Source: JACKAQ01 sp965227145
GTDB lineage: Bacteria; Calditrichota; Calditrichia; RBG-13-44-9; J075
Assembly (NCBI GenBank): GCA_965227145.1
Contig: OZ245730.1
Span: forward strand, 1,364,001-1,428,000
DNA length: 64,000 nucleotides
Direction of reading: 5' to 3'
Part shown: positions 7,136-16,148 of the stretch, one piece after another
Position numbering within the stretch: position 1 is the first letter of the stretch
Layout: the number at the start of each line of letters is the position of its first letter
Position numbers and translations under genes: made by a program
Notes under the pieces: model-generated
Databases searched by the model: none
What the model saw: the letters and a program-made list of their open reading frames with translations, nothing else
Told to the model about the DNA's origin: nothing

Positions 7136-8932
7136 ATGTTTTTTCATTTACTTTCTCAGCAATTAAAATTGTTTCTCGCGATAGCGATCATCGGCGTTTG
7201 TTCGTCAATTGCTGTTGCGCAGTCATTTGAGCCACTTTCCGGGCTGGAATATCCCTTTGTGGGCAACGGTCCCAACGGGTATCAGGGTGCCAGCTTTGTG
7301 GATTACGATGGCGATGGCGATCTCGATGTGTTCATCGGTTTGGTAGGTTTGTTCCGCAATGATGGCGGCGTGTATGTCCAATTGACAAATTCCGGCATCG
7401 GCGGCAGTGTCGGGCATAGCTGGGCGGATTACGATAACGATGGCGATCTCGACCTGTTCACCGTTGGCGCTTTTGGCTTCCTTTACCATAACAACGGCGA
7501 TGATACGTTTTCCAAAAAATATTCCGGCGCGCTGATCGATACGGTTTTGCATCGGGCGTGGTCGTGCGCATGGGCGGATATTAATAATGACGGGTTTGTG
7601 GATATTGCCACCAATCACCCGGGCGGATTTATCCCGCCAATCAACAATCCGACGATCAACCATTTATTATTGAATGAGGGCGCACCGGGATTTTCGTTTT
7701 CTGAACTGGATTCCAACCTGATTTCCGACGGGTTTCAGCCATACACGGTGGGCAGTTGGAGCGATTATGATCAGGATGGCGATGTTGATTATTTCATCGG
7801 TTCCGGTCCGGCGAATGGCTCAGTTGCACCGGATTTTCTCTACAAAAACTTGTTTGTCGAATCGGGGATGATCGATTTTGAGCGAATCGCCACATCGCCG
7901 ATTGCGACGGACAATCAGGACGGACAGCTCTGGAACTGGATCGATTTCGACAACGATGGCGATCTCGATGCTTATCTGACCAACTGGGTGGGCGCCGCCA
8001 ACCGCTTTTATCGCAACGATGGCGGCACGTTCATTCGGCTTTCCGGCATCCCGATGGTGACCGACGGCGGTTCGTCGCTGGCATCTATTTGGGGCGATTT
8101 TGATAACGATGGCGATCTCGATTGTTACGTTGGCAACGACAACGGCGTGACGGATCGCTACTACCGAAACAACGGCGACGGCACATTTACCGACATCGAC
8201 ACGCTGGCATTTCAGGGATCTTCCACCCGTCGCAGCGGCGCGGCCGGTGATTTTGATAACGATGGGGATCTCGATTTGCTGCTTTCCGGACCCACGGCAA
8301 ACATGCAATTGTTCCGCAATAATGTGGGAAATAGCAACGGCTGGATCTCCGTGAAATGCGTTGGCACGCGCTCCAATCGCGCCGCAATCAGCACAAAAGT
8401 TCGTGCCAAAGCGACGATCAACGGCACTGCTGTTTGGCAGCTTCGCGAAATTTCTTCCCAAAATTCGTTCAATTCGCAGAACGATTTGCGGGTGCATTTC
8501 GGCTTTGGCGATGCCGCGCAAATCGATTCGATGCGCATCGAATGGCCCTCCGGTATCGTGCAGGAATTGGGTGCACTGAGCGTCAACCAGTTCATGGAAA
8601 TTACCGAAGACAGCACGTTGACGGGATTGCCCGGCGAAAATGGCGGCGTTGCCCAACGGTTTATTTTGGATCAAAATTATCCCAATCCGTTCAACCCGGA
8701 AACGGCAATTCGCTACCAATTGACAGTCAACAGCGATGTGCAACTGGCAATTTACGACCTGCTCGGTCAGCAGGTGAAAACGTTGGTCAGCGAATCGCAA
8801 CCCGCCGGAAGTTACGAAATCCGGTGGAATGGCACGGATCAATCCGGGGAAAATGTCGCCAGCGGTGTGTATTTATATCGGTTGGAAACCGCCGGTTTTT
8901 CCGCCACCCGCAAATTGGTGTTGATGCGGTAA
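7136..8932 (+). CDS. Secreted FG-GAP/VCBS repeat protein with ASPIC/UnbV domain and T9SS sorting tail
   Basis: A 598-residue exported protein. After a signal peptide ending at VAQS come about seven FG-GAP/VCBS repeats with calcium-loop motifs such as DYDGDGDLD and DFDNDGDLD, forming an integrin-like propeller. An ASPIC/UnbV-like domain follows (VHFGFGDAAQIDSMRIEWPS). The C-terminus has NYPNPFNPETAIRYQL and ends GVYLYRLETAG...KLVLMR, a T9SS type A sorting domain that sends the protein to the surface. TGGAGG lies just before ATG 7136. A role in adhesion or carbohydrate binding is inference. No operon partner was seen. Confidence 0.85.
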   Translation: MFFHLLSQQLKLFLAIAIIGVCSSIAVAQSFEPLSGLEYPFVGNGPNGYQGASFVDYDGDGDLDVFIGLVGLFRNDGGVYVQLTNSGIGGSVGHSWADYDNDGDLDLFTVGAFGFLYHNNGDDTFSKKYSGALIDTVLHRAWSCAWADINNDGFVDIATNHPGGFIPPINNPTINHLLLNEGAPGFSFSELDSNLISDGFQPYTVGSWSDYDQDGDVDYFIGSGPANGSVAPDFLYKNLFVESGMIDFERIATSPIATDNQDGQLWNWIDFDNDGDLDAYLTNWVGAANRFYRNDGGTFIRLSGIPMVTDGGSSLASIWGDFDNDGDLDCYVGNDNGVTDRYYRNNGDGTFTDIDTLAFQGSSTRRSGAAGDFDNDGDLDLLLSGPTANMQLFRNNVGNSNGWISVKCVGTRSNRAAISTKVRAKATINGTAVWQLREISSQNSFNSQNDLRVHFGFGDAAQIDSMRIEWPSGIVQELGALSVNQFMEITEDSTLTGLPGENGGVAQRFILDQNYPNPFNPETAIRYQLTVNSDVQLAIYDLLGQQVKTLVSESQPAGSYEIRWNGTDQSGENVASGVYLYRLETAGFSATRKLVLMR

Positions 8933-8980
8933 TACCCATTCACAGCGGACGGTGTGTGCCTTTACACAGCAACGATTGTT

Positions 8981-9005
8981 TGTAGGGACGGGTCGCGACC
9001 CGTCC
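8981..9005. repeat. Palindromic dispersed repeat, family A
   Basis: The prefix TGTAG is followed by a perfect 20-bp palindrome, GGACGGGTCGCGACCCGTCC (8986-9005). Confidence 0.7.
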
Positions 9006-9084
9006 GCATCAATCAAGGAATTTTAGATAAATGTATTCGAAACGGGTAATCAGTCGGTGAAAAATGGACTTATCAAAATTTTCC

Positions 9085-9110
9085 GGAACGGTCGCGACCG
9101 TTCCCTACGC
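9085..9110. repeat. Palindromic dispersed repeat, family A (inverted copy)
   Basis: The palindrome GGAACGGTCGCGACCGTTCC (9085-9104) is followed by CTACGC, so the constant prefix is on the minus strand. Confidence 0.7.
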
Positions 9111-9119
9111 ATAATTTTT

Positions 9120-9144
9120 TGTGGGGACGGATTGCGACCCGTCC
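9120..9144. repeat. Palindromic dispersed repeat, family A (degenerate copy)
   Basis: TGTGG is followed by GGACGGATTGCGACCCGTCC, the same palindrome with central mismatches. It ends 25 bases before the next gene, so it may lie in that gene's leader. Confidence 0.6.
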
Positions 9145-9169
9145 GCCAATTTTTAAAAAGGAGAAACAG

Positions 9170-9712
9170 ATGCACAAATTGTTCATTTTATTGATGTTCG
9201 CAATCGTGCAGTTTGCTGCTGCGCAAAACACCCAAAAACCGTGTTCCGCACCGGAAGCACGCCAATTCGATTTTTGGATAGGGGAGTGGGAACTCACCTG
9301 GCCGGGCGGGCAGGGCGGCACGCCGGAAGGGCAAACCGGACACGGTGTCAACCACGTTGTCCAATATTTGGGCGAATGCGTTATTTTTGAAAATTTCAGT
9401 TTTGCGGATAGCTCGTTTATCGGCAAAAGCTGGTCGGTTTACAATTCGCAAAGCGAAAAATGGCAGCAAACCTGGGTGGACAACAGCGGCGCTTATTTGC
9501 TGTTTACCGGCGCATTTGCCGATGGAAAAATGGAGCTGCGAACAGCCCCTTTTCAACGCAATGGCGTCACTTACATTTCGCGAATGGTGTTCCGGAACAT
9601 CGCTGCGAAAGCGTTCGACTGGGACTGGCAACGCTCCGCTGATAACGGCGAAACATGGCAGGATATGTGGAATATTCACTATCAGCGGAAAACAGCTTCT
9701 GCCGAAAACTAA
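9170..9712 (+). CDS. Secreted DUF1579-like protein
   Basis: A 180-residue exported protein from ATG 9170, with AAAGGAG seven bases upstream and a signal peptide ending AAAQN. The mature protein begins with the F-W-x-G-x-W pattern (FDFWIGEWELTW) typical of small lipocalin-like DUF1579-type families. It continues with repeated beta-strand patterns (SYNSQSEKWQQTWVD-like) and a DWDWQRSADNGETWQ segment. The function is unknown; a periplasmic ligand-binding barrel is a reasonable inference. The leader contains a family A palindrome. Confidence 0.7.
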   Translation: MHKLFILLMFAIVQFAAAQNTQKPCSAPEARQFDFWIGEWELTWPGGQGGTPEGQTGHGVNHVVQYLGECVIFENFSFADSSFIGKSWSVYNSQSEKWQQTWVDNSGAYLLFTGAFADGKMELRTAPFQRNGVTYISRMVFRNIAAKAFDWDWQRSADNGETWQDMWNIHYQRKTASAEN

Positions 9713-9827
9713 ATTTATTTCCCGCAGCGTTTTACCGGATATTGCCACAAAATCCCTGATTTTCCTTTGTTGTGGAAACAATAATTCGTAATTTCACCAC
9801 CGCATTTGGAAAAATCATGGAGCATAA

Positions 9828-10769
9828 ATGCCCGATTCGTTAACGTTGTGGCTGATTTTCATCGCTGTTGTTGTGTTCATGCTGGCGTTGGATCTCGGCA
9901 TTTTTCATAAAAATCCCCACAAAATTTCTGTAAAAGAAGCGGCGATCTGGAGTGCCGTCTGGATCGGCGTTTCGCTGTTGTTCAATCTCGGATTATATTT
10001 TTACGCCGGATCGGAACTGGCGTTAAAATTTTTAGCCGGATATCTCATCGAAAAATCCCTGAGCGTGGATAATATTTTTGTTTTTGTGATGCTGTTTTCC
10101 TATTTCAGCGTATCGCCGCGCCACCAGCACCGCATTTTGTTTTGGGGAATTATCGGCGCTGTGGTGATGCGCGGGCTGCTGATTTTTGCAGGTGTCGCCC
10201 TCATCAACGAGTTTCACTGGATCATCTATTTATTCGGTATTTTCCTCATTTTTACCGGTTACAAAATGGCGTTCGGCAAAGAAGATTCGGTCGATCCCAA
10301 CAAAAATCCGGTGCTCACTTTTCTGGAAAACCAGAAATGGCTGCCGGTTGTGAATATTTTTGAAGAAGGCAAGTTTTTTGCCCGTCACAACGGGCAGTGG
10401 GTTGCCACACCTATGTTTGTGGTGCTGATTGTGGTGGAAACCACCGACGTAATGTTTGCCCTCGATTCCATTCCGGCGATTTTGAGTATCACAACCGATA
10501 CATTTATTGTGCTCAGCTCCAATATTTTTGCGATCCTCGGACTGCGTGCGCTGTATTTTGTGCTCGCGGGAATCATGGATATTTTTCATTATTTGAAATA
10601 TGGGCTGGCAATTATTCTCTCGTTTGTCGGGCTGAAAATGCTCATTTCCGATATCTTCCACATTCCGGTTGGCTGGGCGCTGGCGGTTATCGGCGTGATT
10701 TTGCTGGCGTCCATTCTACTATCTTTGCATCACAAAAAAGATGCGAAAGCTGCTAATTTGCAATCCTGA
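9828..10769 (+). CDS. TerC/Alx family integral membrane protein
   Basis: A 313-residue inner-membrane protein with about nine hydrophobic segments. It carries the conserved TerC/Alx motifs KSLSVDNIFVFVMLFSYF (residues 77-94) and VETTDVMFALDSIPAILSIT (about 205-224), whose buried Asp residues are thought to bind metal. E. coli Alx is linked to manganese export and alkaline pH response, and TerC to tellurite resistance. The substrate here is not determinable, but manganese or another metal ion is likely. It is followed after 42 bases by an EamA exporter gene, without clear functional coupling. Confidence 0.88.
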   Translation: MPDSLTLWLIFIAVVVFMLALDLGIFHKNPHKISVKEAAIWSAVWIGVSLLFNLGLYFYAGSELALKFLAGYLIEKSLSVDNIFVFVMLFSYFSVSPRHQHRILFWGIIGAVVMRGLLIFAGVALINEFHWIIYLFGIFLIFTGYKMAFGKEDSVDPNKNPVLTFLENQKWLPVVNIFEEGKFFARHNGQWVATPMFVVLIVVETTDVMFALDSIPAILSITTDTFIVLSSNIFAILGLRALYFVLAGIMDIFHYLKYGLAIILSFVGLKMLISDIFHIPVGWALAVIGVILLASILLSLHHKKDAKAANLQS

Positions 10770-10811
10770 CACACTGTTTTTTCAACATTTTTCCACAGAA
10801 ATGCCTCAGAA

Positions 10812-11711
10812 ATGAATAATCGTAATATATTGGGAATATTGCTCTTAGCCTCGCTTTGGGGACCGTCGTTTTTGTTCATCAAAGTTGCAGTGCACGAAAT
10901 TCCGCCATTAACGATGGCGGCTGCGCGAGTGACCATTGCCGCGCTGATTTTGCTGGTTGTGCTGCGGCTGCGCAAACGTGTTTTGCCCAAAGGGCGGCAC
11001 ATTTGGCTGAAATTTACCATCGCAGGATTGTTCGGCAACGCGATGCCGTTTGTGCTGTTCAATTGGGGCGAATTGTATATCGACAGCGCGCTGGCGGCTA
11101 TTCTCAACGGCACAACGCCGCTATTTACGCTGGTGATCGCCCATTTTTTTACGGATGACGACCGGCTGTCCACCCGGAAAATTATTGGCGCGATCATCGG
11201 ATTCGGCGGATTATTGGTGCTGGTTGCGCCGTCGCTGTTCGGCGGCGTTGAGGCGACAACTTTGGGATTGCTGGCGGTGTTGCTGGCGGCATTTTGTTAC
11301 GGTGTGAACATTGTTTTCACCCGAACATATTTGCGCGGCTTACCCGGATTGGTCGCTCCGGCAGCCCAATTATCGATGGCTTCGGTGTTGTTGATTCCGC
11401 TATCGTTGCTGGTGGATCAACCGTATCAACTGGCATTTCCGTCATTGCCGGCGGTGTCGTCGCTGTTCGCGCTGGCGATCATCGGAACGGGGCTGGCGTT
11501 CATCGTTTATTATCGATTGCTGGAAACCACGCCCGCAAGTTCAATGGCTATGGTAACCTACCTGATTCCGGTTTTCGGGATTTTTTTAGGTGTGGTTGTG
11601 TTGAACGAAACGCTCAATTGGAACGCGTATGTCGGTTGTTCACTCATTTTAATCGGTGTGATGGTGGTGAATAATATCATCCGGTTTCCCGGCAAAACGG
11701 TAAATGTTTGA
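10812..11711 (+). CDS. EamA/DMT family transporter
   Basis: A 299-residue transporter with ten predicted membrane helices built from two EamA repeats. The first repeat opens GILLLASLWGPSFLFIKVAV and the second contains the YGVNIVFTRTYLRGL and IIGTGLAFIVYY region. Members export amino acids or other small metabolites in the drug/metabolite transporter superfamily. The specific substrate is unknown. A 21-bp tandem repeat begins eight bases after the stop codon. Confidence 0.85.
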   Translation: MNNRNILGILLLASLWGPSFLFIKVAVHEIPPLTMAAARVTIAALILLVVLRLRKRVLPKGRHIWLKFTIAGLFGNAMPFVLFNWGELYIDSALAAILNGTTPLFTLVIAHFFTDDDRLSTRKIIGAIIGFGGLLVLVAPSLFGGVEATTLGLLAVLLAAFCYGVNIVFTRTYLRGLPGLVAPAAQLSMASVLLIPLSLLVDQPYQLAFPSLPAVSSLFALAIIGTGLAFIVYYRLLETTPASSMAMVTYLIPVFGIFLGVVVLNETLNWNAYVGCSLILIGVMVVNNIIRFPGKTVNV

Positions 11712-11718
11712 GGTGGTG

Positions 11719-11802
11719 GGATACCATTTTTATCCGAAAGGATTCCATTTTTATCCGAAAGGATACCATTTTTATCCGAAAGGATACCATTTTTATACAA
11801 AG
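11719..11802. repeat. 21-bp tandem repeat, four copies
   Basis: Four contiguous 21-base units, consensus GGATACCATTTTTATCCGAA plus A, occupy 11719-11739, 11740-11760, 11761-11781 and 11782-11802. Units 1 and 3 are identical, unit 2 has one change, and unit 4 diverges at its end. The first three units contain the short inverted repeat GGAT...ATCC. The unit length is a multiple of three. Confidence 0.9.
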
Positions 11803-11828
11803 GAGGCAATTCATGAATTGCCTCTACA
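11803..11828. repeat. Palindromic dispersed repeat, family A
   Basis: A perfect 22-bp palindrome (11803-11824; half-site GAGGCAATTCA) is followed by TACA, so on the minus strand it reads TGTAG-palindrome like the other family A copies. It directly abuts the tandem repeat and the end of the response regulator gene, and could act as a transcription end point for either strand. Confidence 0.65.
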
Positions 11829-11830
11829 GG

Positions 11831-12457
11831 TCACACCAATTTTTCCCGGATCGCTTTTGCAACCGCCTGTGCGTTGGATGAAACGTGCAATTTTTTGTAA
11901 ATATTTTTGATGTGCGTGTGCACCGTTCCCCGGGAAATGCACAGCGAATCCGCAATCATTTTGTAACTCTCCCCTTTACACAATTGCGATAAAATTTCCG
12001 TTTCGCGGCGGGTGAGCGGTGCGCCGTTTCGTGACTCATTTTTGCGAAATGACCGGATCACGCGGCGGGCGATCGGTGCGCTCATCGGTGCGCCGCCGTT
12101 GTGGATTTCTTCGATCGATTTAAGCAATTTTCCCGGTGAAGTGGTTTTTACCAGATAACCGCTGGCACCCGCGCAAAGCGCCTCAAAAATCATCTCATCG
12201 CTTTCGTGGATGGTAACCATTAAAATATCCAGCTCCGGTAAAATTTCCCTAAATTGCGGTATTGCGGAAATTCCGCTCACTCCCGGTAGCTCGATATCCA
12301 GCAGCAGCACGTCCGGCATCAGCTCGCCAATGCGCTCGATGGCGCTTTCGCAATCGCGAAAAACACCGGTGCACGCCAATCCCGGCGATCCGCTGATCAG
12401 CAAAGCCAACGCTTCGCGGATGTCGTCGTCATCTTCCACAATCGCCACATAAATCAT
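11831..12457 (-). CDS. LuxR/NarL-family response regulator
   Basis: A 208-residue response regulator. The receiver domain has the acidic pair EDDDD at residues 8-12, the phosphoacceptor Asp54 in DVLLLDIELPG and a Lys in YLVKTTSP. The C-terminal LuxR helix-turn-helix reads LTRRETEILSQLCKGESYKM followed by SRGTVHTHIKNIYKKL. Its start overlaps the stop codon of the kinase gene by four bases (ATGA), so the two are translationally coupled and it is surely the kinase's partner. Target genes are unknown. Confidence 0.93.
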   Translation of the reverse strand: MIYVAIVEDDDDIREALALLISGSPGLACTGVFRDCESAIERIGELMPDVLLLDIELPGVSGISAIPQFREILPELDILMVTIHESDEMIFEALCAGASGYLVKTTSPGKLLKSIEEIHNGGAPMSAPIARRVIRSFRKNESRNGAPLTRRETEILSQLCKGESYKMIADSLCISRGTVHTHIKNIYKKLHVSSNAQAVAKAIREKLV

Positions 12458-15400
12458 GATTTTCTCCTTTGCGATTCTGCTGCGCCGTCGTCCGGTAACG
12501 GGTGATTGTGCTGGTTTAAAGCGAGCACCAATCCCTGTCCGGGCTGCGAAAATATTTTCAGGATGCCACCGATTAACTCGGCTCTTTTTTTCATATTTGA
12601 AAATCCGTTTCCGCGTTGAAAATCCACAGTTTCCATTCCTGCGCCGTCGTCCGCCAGCCGGATTTCGTAGCCGCTTTTCGTGATCGCAAACGATAGCAAA
12701 ATTTCATCGCAATTGGCGTGTTTCAGCGCGTTCGTCAATGCCTCTTTGAACAGCAAAACGAGATTTCGCCGCTCGTCCATCGGCAGTTTCAAATGTTCCA
12801 ATTCCTGCGCGATGCCGTGAACGGAAAGCCGCACATCGGTATCCTCAAACAGCGATTCTGCAAATTGCCGGAGATGAATCGCCACATCGTAAAGTGTGTC
12901 TTTTTCAGGATTTAGCGACCAAATAAAATCGCGAGTGTCCGTTCCCAAACGGGTGGCGGAATCGGTGATTTTCTGGAGATAGCGCAACAAATGGCGCGAT
13001 TGCCGTTCCGGCAGATCTGCAAAATCGGAGCTGTTCGCAGACTGCGACATCGCAAACGGGCGCGGCGATGACAGTTCCCGGCGAATCAGTTCGCCGAACA
13101 GCGTAATTTTGGCAACCTGATGCCCCAGTTGGTCGTGATAATCGCGGGCTGTTTGTTCGCGAACGTGATATCTTTCGGCTTCCCGGGCAGCCGCGATAAT
13201 TTCTGTCTGTCGCACTTTTTGGCGAACCCGCCAGCGGTGAAACAGCCCCGCAACCAGCGAAATCAGCCCGAAAATCAATCCGTAAAACCACGCTGTTTGC
13301 CAAAATGGTGGCGCAACAGCAATGCGCAATTCCTGAATTTCCGGGTGCCATTTTCCACCCGGATTTGCGGCGTTGAGTTGCAAAACATAATCGCCGGGCG
13401 GCAGCAGGGGAAAGCTGATTTGCAGGTTGGCATCGGCAATTTGCCAGTCGTTTTCCCTTCCGTTCAGGCGATAGCGCACCCGGTTTTTTTGCGGCAAACG
13501 GTAATCGGGAACCGCAACATCCAGTCGCAACGAATGGTCGTCGTATGCCATTTTCATCACGCGATTGTTGCGTATTTCCTGCAACTGCGTTTGCCCGACG
13601 GGTTGCTGGTTGATAGACACATTTACAATCGAAACAGGGAAAGTAAGTTCATCATTATCAATATCTTGCGGATCAAAACAATTCAGCCCGTTGATGCCGC
13701 CAAATAACATCTCGCCCGAGTTGTTTTTAGCAAAAACGCCCGGTGAAAAAATGTTGCTTTGCAGCCCGTCTTCCAGCGAAAAATTGCGGATTTCCAGCGT
13801 TTCAGGATTAAACCGCGATAAACCTTTTTGGGTACTCACCCACAAATTCCCGGCATCGTCCGCCAGAATGCCGCAAATCACGCCGTTCGGCAATCCGTGC
13901 CGTTCGTCGAGAGTTGCGAATATTCCGGTTTGCGGATCAAACCGGTTCAGTCCGTTGCTGGTGCCGACCCACAGCGATTGTTGCCCGCCGCTTTCTGCCG
14001 CGTAAATGGCATACACATAATTATTGCTGATCGATTGCGGATCATTCAGTCGATGCCGAAAATTGCGGAACGTGCCGCTTTCCGGCAAAAATTTGCTCAG
14101 CCCGCCGTAGCTGCCCACCCAAATGGTGCCGTCCGGCGATTGAAAAATCGTCAAAACAGTCGGGTAGGGGAGGCTGCCGCTATCGCCATCGGCGCGGAAG
14201 TGTTGCCAATTGTTTTGCAAATCACCGGACAATTCCATGCGGCTCAGCCCGTTTCCGGTGCCCACCCAAATTGCCGGTTGGCTGGAAATCGTATCCACCA
14301 AAATAGCGTTTACATAATTGCTGCCAATGCTGTTGGGATTGTTTCTATCTGATTGAAAATGCTGAATTTGTCGCGGTTGTTTTTTGGAAATATCCCAAAC
14401 AAACAAGCCGTTGCCGGCGCTGCCGATCCACAGTTGCCGCTGATTATTTGTGCGCCGTTCCGCCAAAGCGGAGATGCCGAATTTCTCTGAAAATCCCGGA
14501 AAATCGAGCTGTTCCACCGGATCGTCGGGAATCGAAACCGGCAGTTGTGATTTCTGAAAATCGGTGTTTGGCATCGGGGAAATCCGGTTCAAGCCATTGT
14601 TGGTACCCACCCAAATATCGCCGGAATTGTCACACAAAACCGAAGTTACCGCTGCACCGGAAAGGGTTTGCTCATTCCCTGGCAATTGCGAATAGTGCAA
14701 AAATTGTTGCTGTCCCGGCACAATTTTGCACAAATCGCTTTGATAAATGCCAATCCACAACACGCCGGAATGATCCTCCAGCGCCGTGAGCACGTTGTTT
14801 CCGGGCAGACTGAACGGATTGGCGGGATCGTGCGTTTCGTTCAAAAAATAGCCGTTGATGCGATGCTGTGGCGTCAAATACGAAAGCCCGCTGCCGGTGC
14901 CCACCCAAACCGTACCGCTTTTATCTTCGTGAATAAAATTGATGTAATTTCCGGCAATCGAGTGCGGATTTTCCGGTGAATGCGTAAAATACCGGGAAAA
15001 CCGTCCGCTGTCGCGATCGTCGAGCGATAACATATGAATGCCGGATGGTGTGCCAATCCAGATAATACCCAGCCGGTCCTCCATAATTTCGGTGACAAAA
15101 TTGACGGCGTTTCTCGCTTTTTCGGTGGAAAAATCTGTTATATTTTTGAATGTGATCGAACCGGCTTTCGGCGAATCAATCACGGAAATGCCGCGATTTG
15201 AGCCGACCCACACAGCACCGGAGTGATCGCGATACACTTTGCGAACATATCGCCCGGCGATGCTGTTGGCATCCGCCGAATCCGGCCGGTGAACACGCAA
15301 TTTCAGGCTGTCCGAATCGGGGAAAAACTGCACCAGACCATTCCGGTCAGCCGCCAGCCACAGGCATCGCTGCCCGTTTTCTGCAGTTTCGGTGATCGAC

Positions 15401-15945
15401 CAGATCATTTCTAACGGTTCTGCCGTGGGTCCCGATTCTTCCGGTGTGTATCGCAGGAATGTTTCCGTTAGCGGATCAAAACAATTCAGTCCGCCGCCCC
15501 AGGTACCTGCCCAAATATTGCCCCGACTATCTTCGAACAATGCAATAATATCATCGTATGATATCGAATGCGGGTCTGTCGGGTCATGCCGGAAAACGCG
15601 GTAGCGCGTGCCGTCGTAGCGCACCAATCCATACATGGTGCCGAACCACAAAAATCCTGTGCGGTCCTGCAACAGCGCATAAACGAGATTGTGCGAGATG
15701 CCGTCTTCCAGCGAAAGCCGGTCAAATTTCAGCGATGCTTGCGGCGGCTCCACTGCGAATAGCGTTGCATTGCCAATGAAAAATATTGTGATGCAAATCG
15801 TTGAAAAAACTGATGTTACGAGATAGATATTGGAAGCGATATAATTAAAAAGGTTTTTTAGCGGCAGCACGATTTTTCCCCGGGTGATGCCCAATTGTAT
15901 CCGACCGGAGGCGTAAAAATGGCGGTAATCCCTTAACGCCTCCAT
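12454..15945 (-). CDS. Sensor histidine kinase with two-component-regulator propeller
   Basis: A 1163-residue membrane sensor. After an N-terminal hydrophobic segment come about a dozen Reg_prop repeats (pattern DxxGxLWVGTxxGLxxxD), forming a large periplasmic double propeller over roughly residues 60-780. A Y_Y_Y-type domain follows (about 820-855, FPLLPPGDYVLQL), then a helix at 885-905. The HisKA_3 phosphoacceptor motif YHDQLGHQ is at about 936-943, and the HATPase has an N-box ALTNALKHAN and DDGAGM. Such sensors often read oligosaccharides. ATG 15945 has no clear RBS; GTG 15870, preceded by GGGGAA, may be the true start. Confidence 0.92.
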   Translation of the reverse strand: MEALRDYRHFYASGRIQLGITRGKIVLPLKNLFNYIASNIYLVTSVFSTICITIFFIGNATLFAVEPPQASLKFDRLSLEDGISHNLVYALLQDRTGFLWFGTMYGLVRYDGTRYRVFRHDPTDPHSISYDDIIALFEDSRGNIWAGTWGGGLNCFDPLTETFLRYTPEESGPTAEPLEMIWSITETAENGQRCLWLAADRNGLVQFFPDSDSLKLRVHRPDSADANSIAGRYVRKVYRDHSGAVWVGSNRGISVIDSPKAGSITFKNITDFSTEKARNAVNFVTEIMEDRLGIIWIGTPSGIHMLSLDDRDSGRFSRYFTHSPENPHSIAGNYINFIHEDKSGTVWVGTGSGLSYLTPQHRINGYFLNETHDPANPFSLPGNNVLTALEDHSGVLWIGIYQSDLCKIVPGQQQFLHYSQLPGNEQTLSGAAVTSVLCDNSGDIWVGTNNGLNRISPMPNTDFQKSQLPVSIPDDPVEQLDFPGFSEKFGISALAERRTNNQRQLWIGSAGNGLFVWDISKKQPRQIQHFQSDRNNPNSIGSNYVNAILVDTISSQPAIWVGTGNGLSRMELSGDLQNNWQHFRADGDSGSLPYPTVLTIFQSPDGTIWVGSYGGLSKFLPESGTFRNFRHRLNDPQSISNNYVYAIYAAESGGQQSLWVGTSNGLNRFDPQTGIFATLDERHGLPNGVICGILADDAGNLWVSTQKGLSRFNPETLEIRNFSLEDGLQSNIFSPGVFAKNNSGEMLFGGINGLNCFDPQDIDNDELTFPVSIVNVSINQQPVGQTQLQEIRNNRVMKMAYDDHSLRLDVAVPDYRLPQKNRVRYRLNGRENDWQIADANLQISFPLLPPGDYVLQLNAANPGGKWHPEIQELRIAVAPPFWQTAWFYGLIFGLISLVAGLFHRWRVRQKVRQTEIIAAAREAERYHVREQTARDYHDQLGHQVAKITLFGELIRRELSSPRPFAMSQSANSSDFADLPERQSRHLLRYLQKITDSATRLGTDTRDFIWSLNPEKDTLYDVAIHLRQFAESLFEDTDVRLSVHGIAQELEHLKLPMDERRNLVLLFKEALTNALKHANCDEILLSFAITKSGYEIRLADDGAGMETVDFQRGNGFSNMKKRAELIGGILKIFSQPGQGLVLALNQHNHPLPDDGAAESQRRKS

Positions 15946-16148
15946 AAAATTGAGCCGTTAAAAATTTATGTAAAATAATACAAAACAACCATTTCTCAAT
16001 CCATACCCAATACGGGGGATTTTTTTCTTTCAGGGCAACTTACAATCGATTTTTACTTGTAATTTTCCAAAACTCTGTTTAAAATGATCCGCACACAACG
16101 ATACTCGATACTCGATGGATGCAATGGATGCAAATGTAAGGAACCTCA

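Noticed and set aside
11704..11910. 68-residue plus-strand frame through the 21-bp repeats (GYHFYPK units)
   Set aside because: The ATG overlaps the end of the EamA gene without an RBS and the frame then runs antisense through the response regulator gene; treated as repeat DNA.
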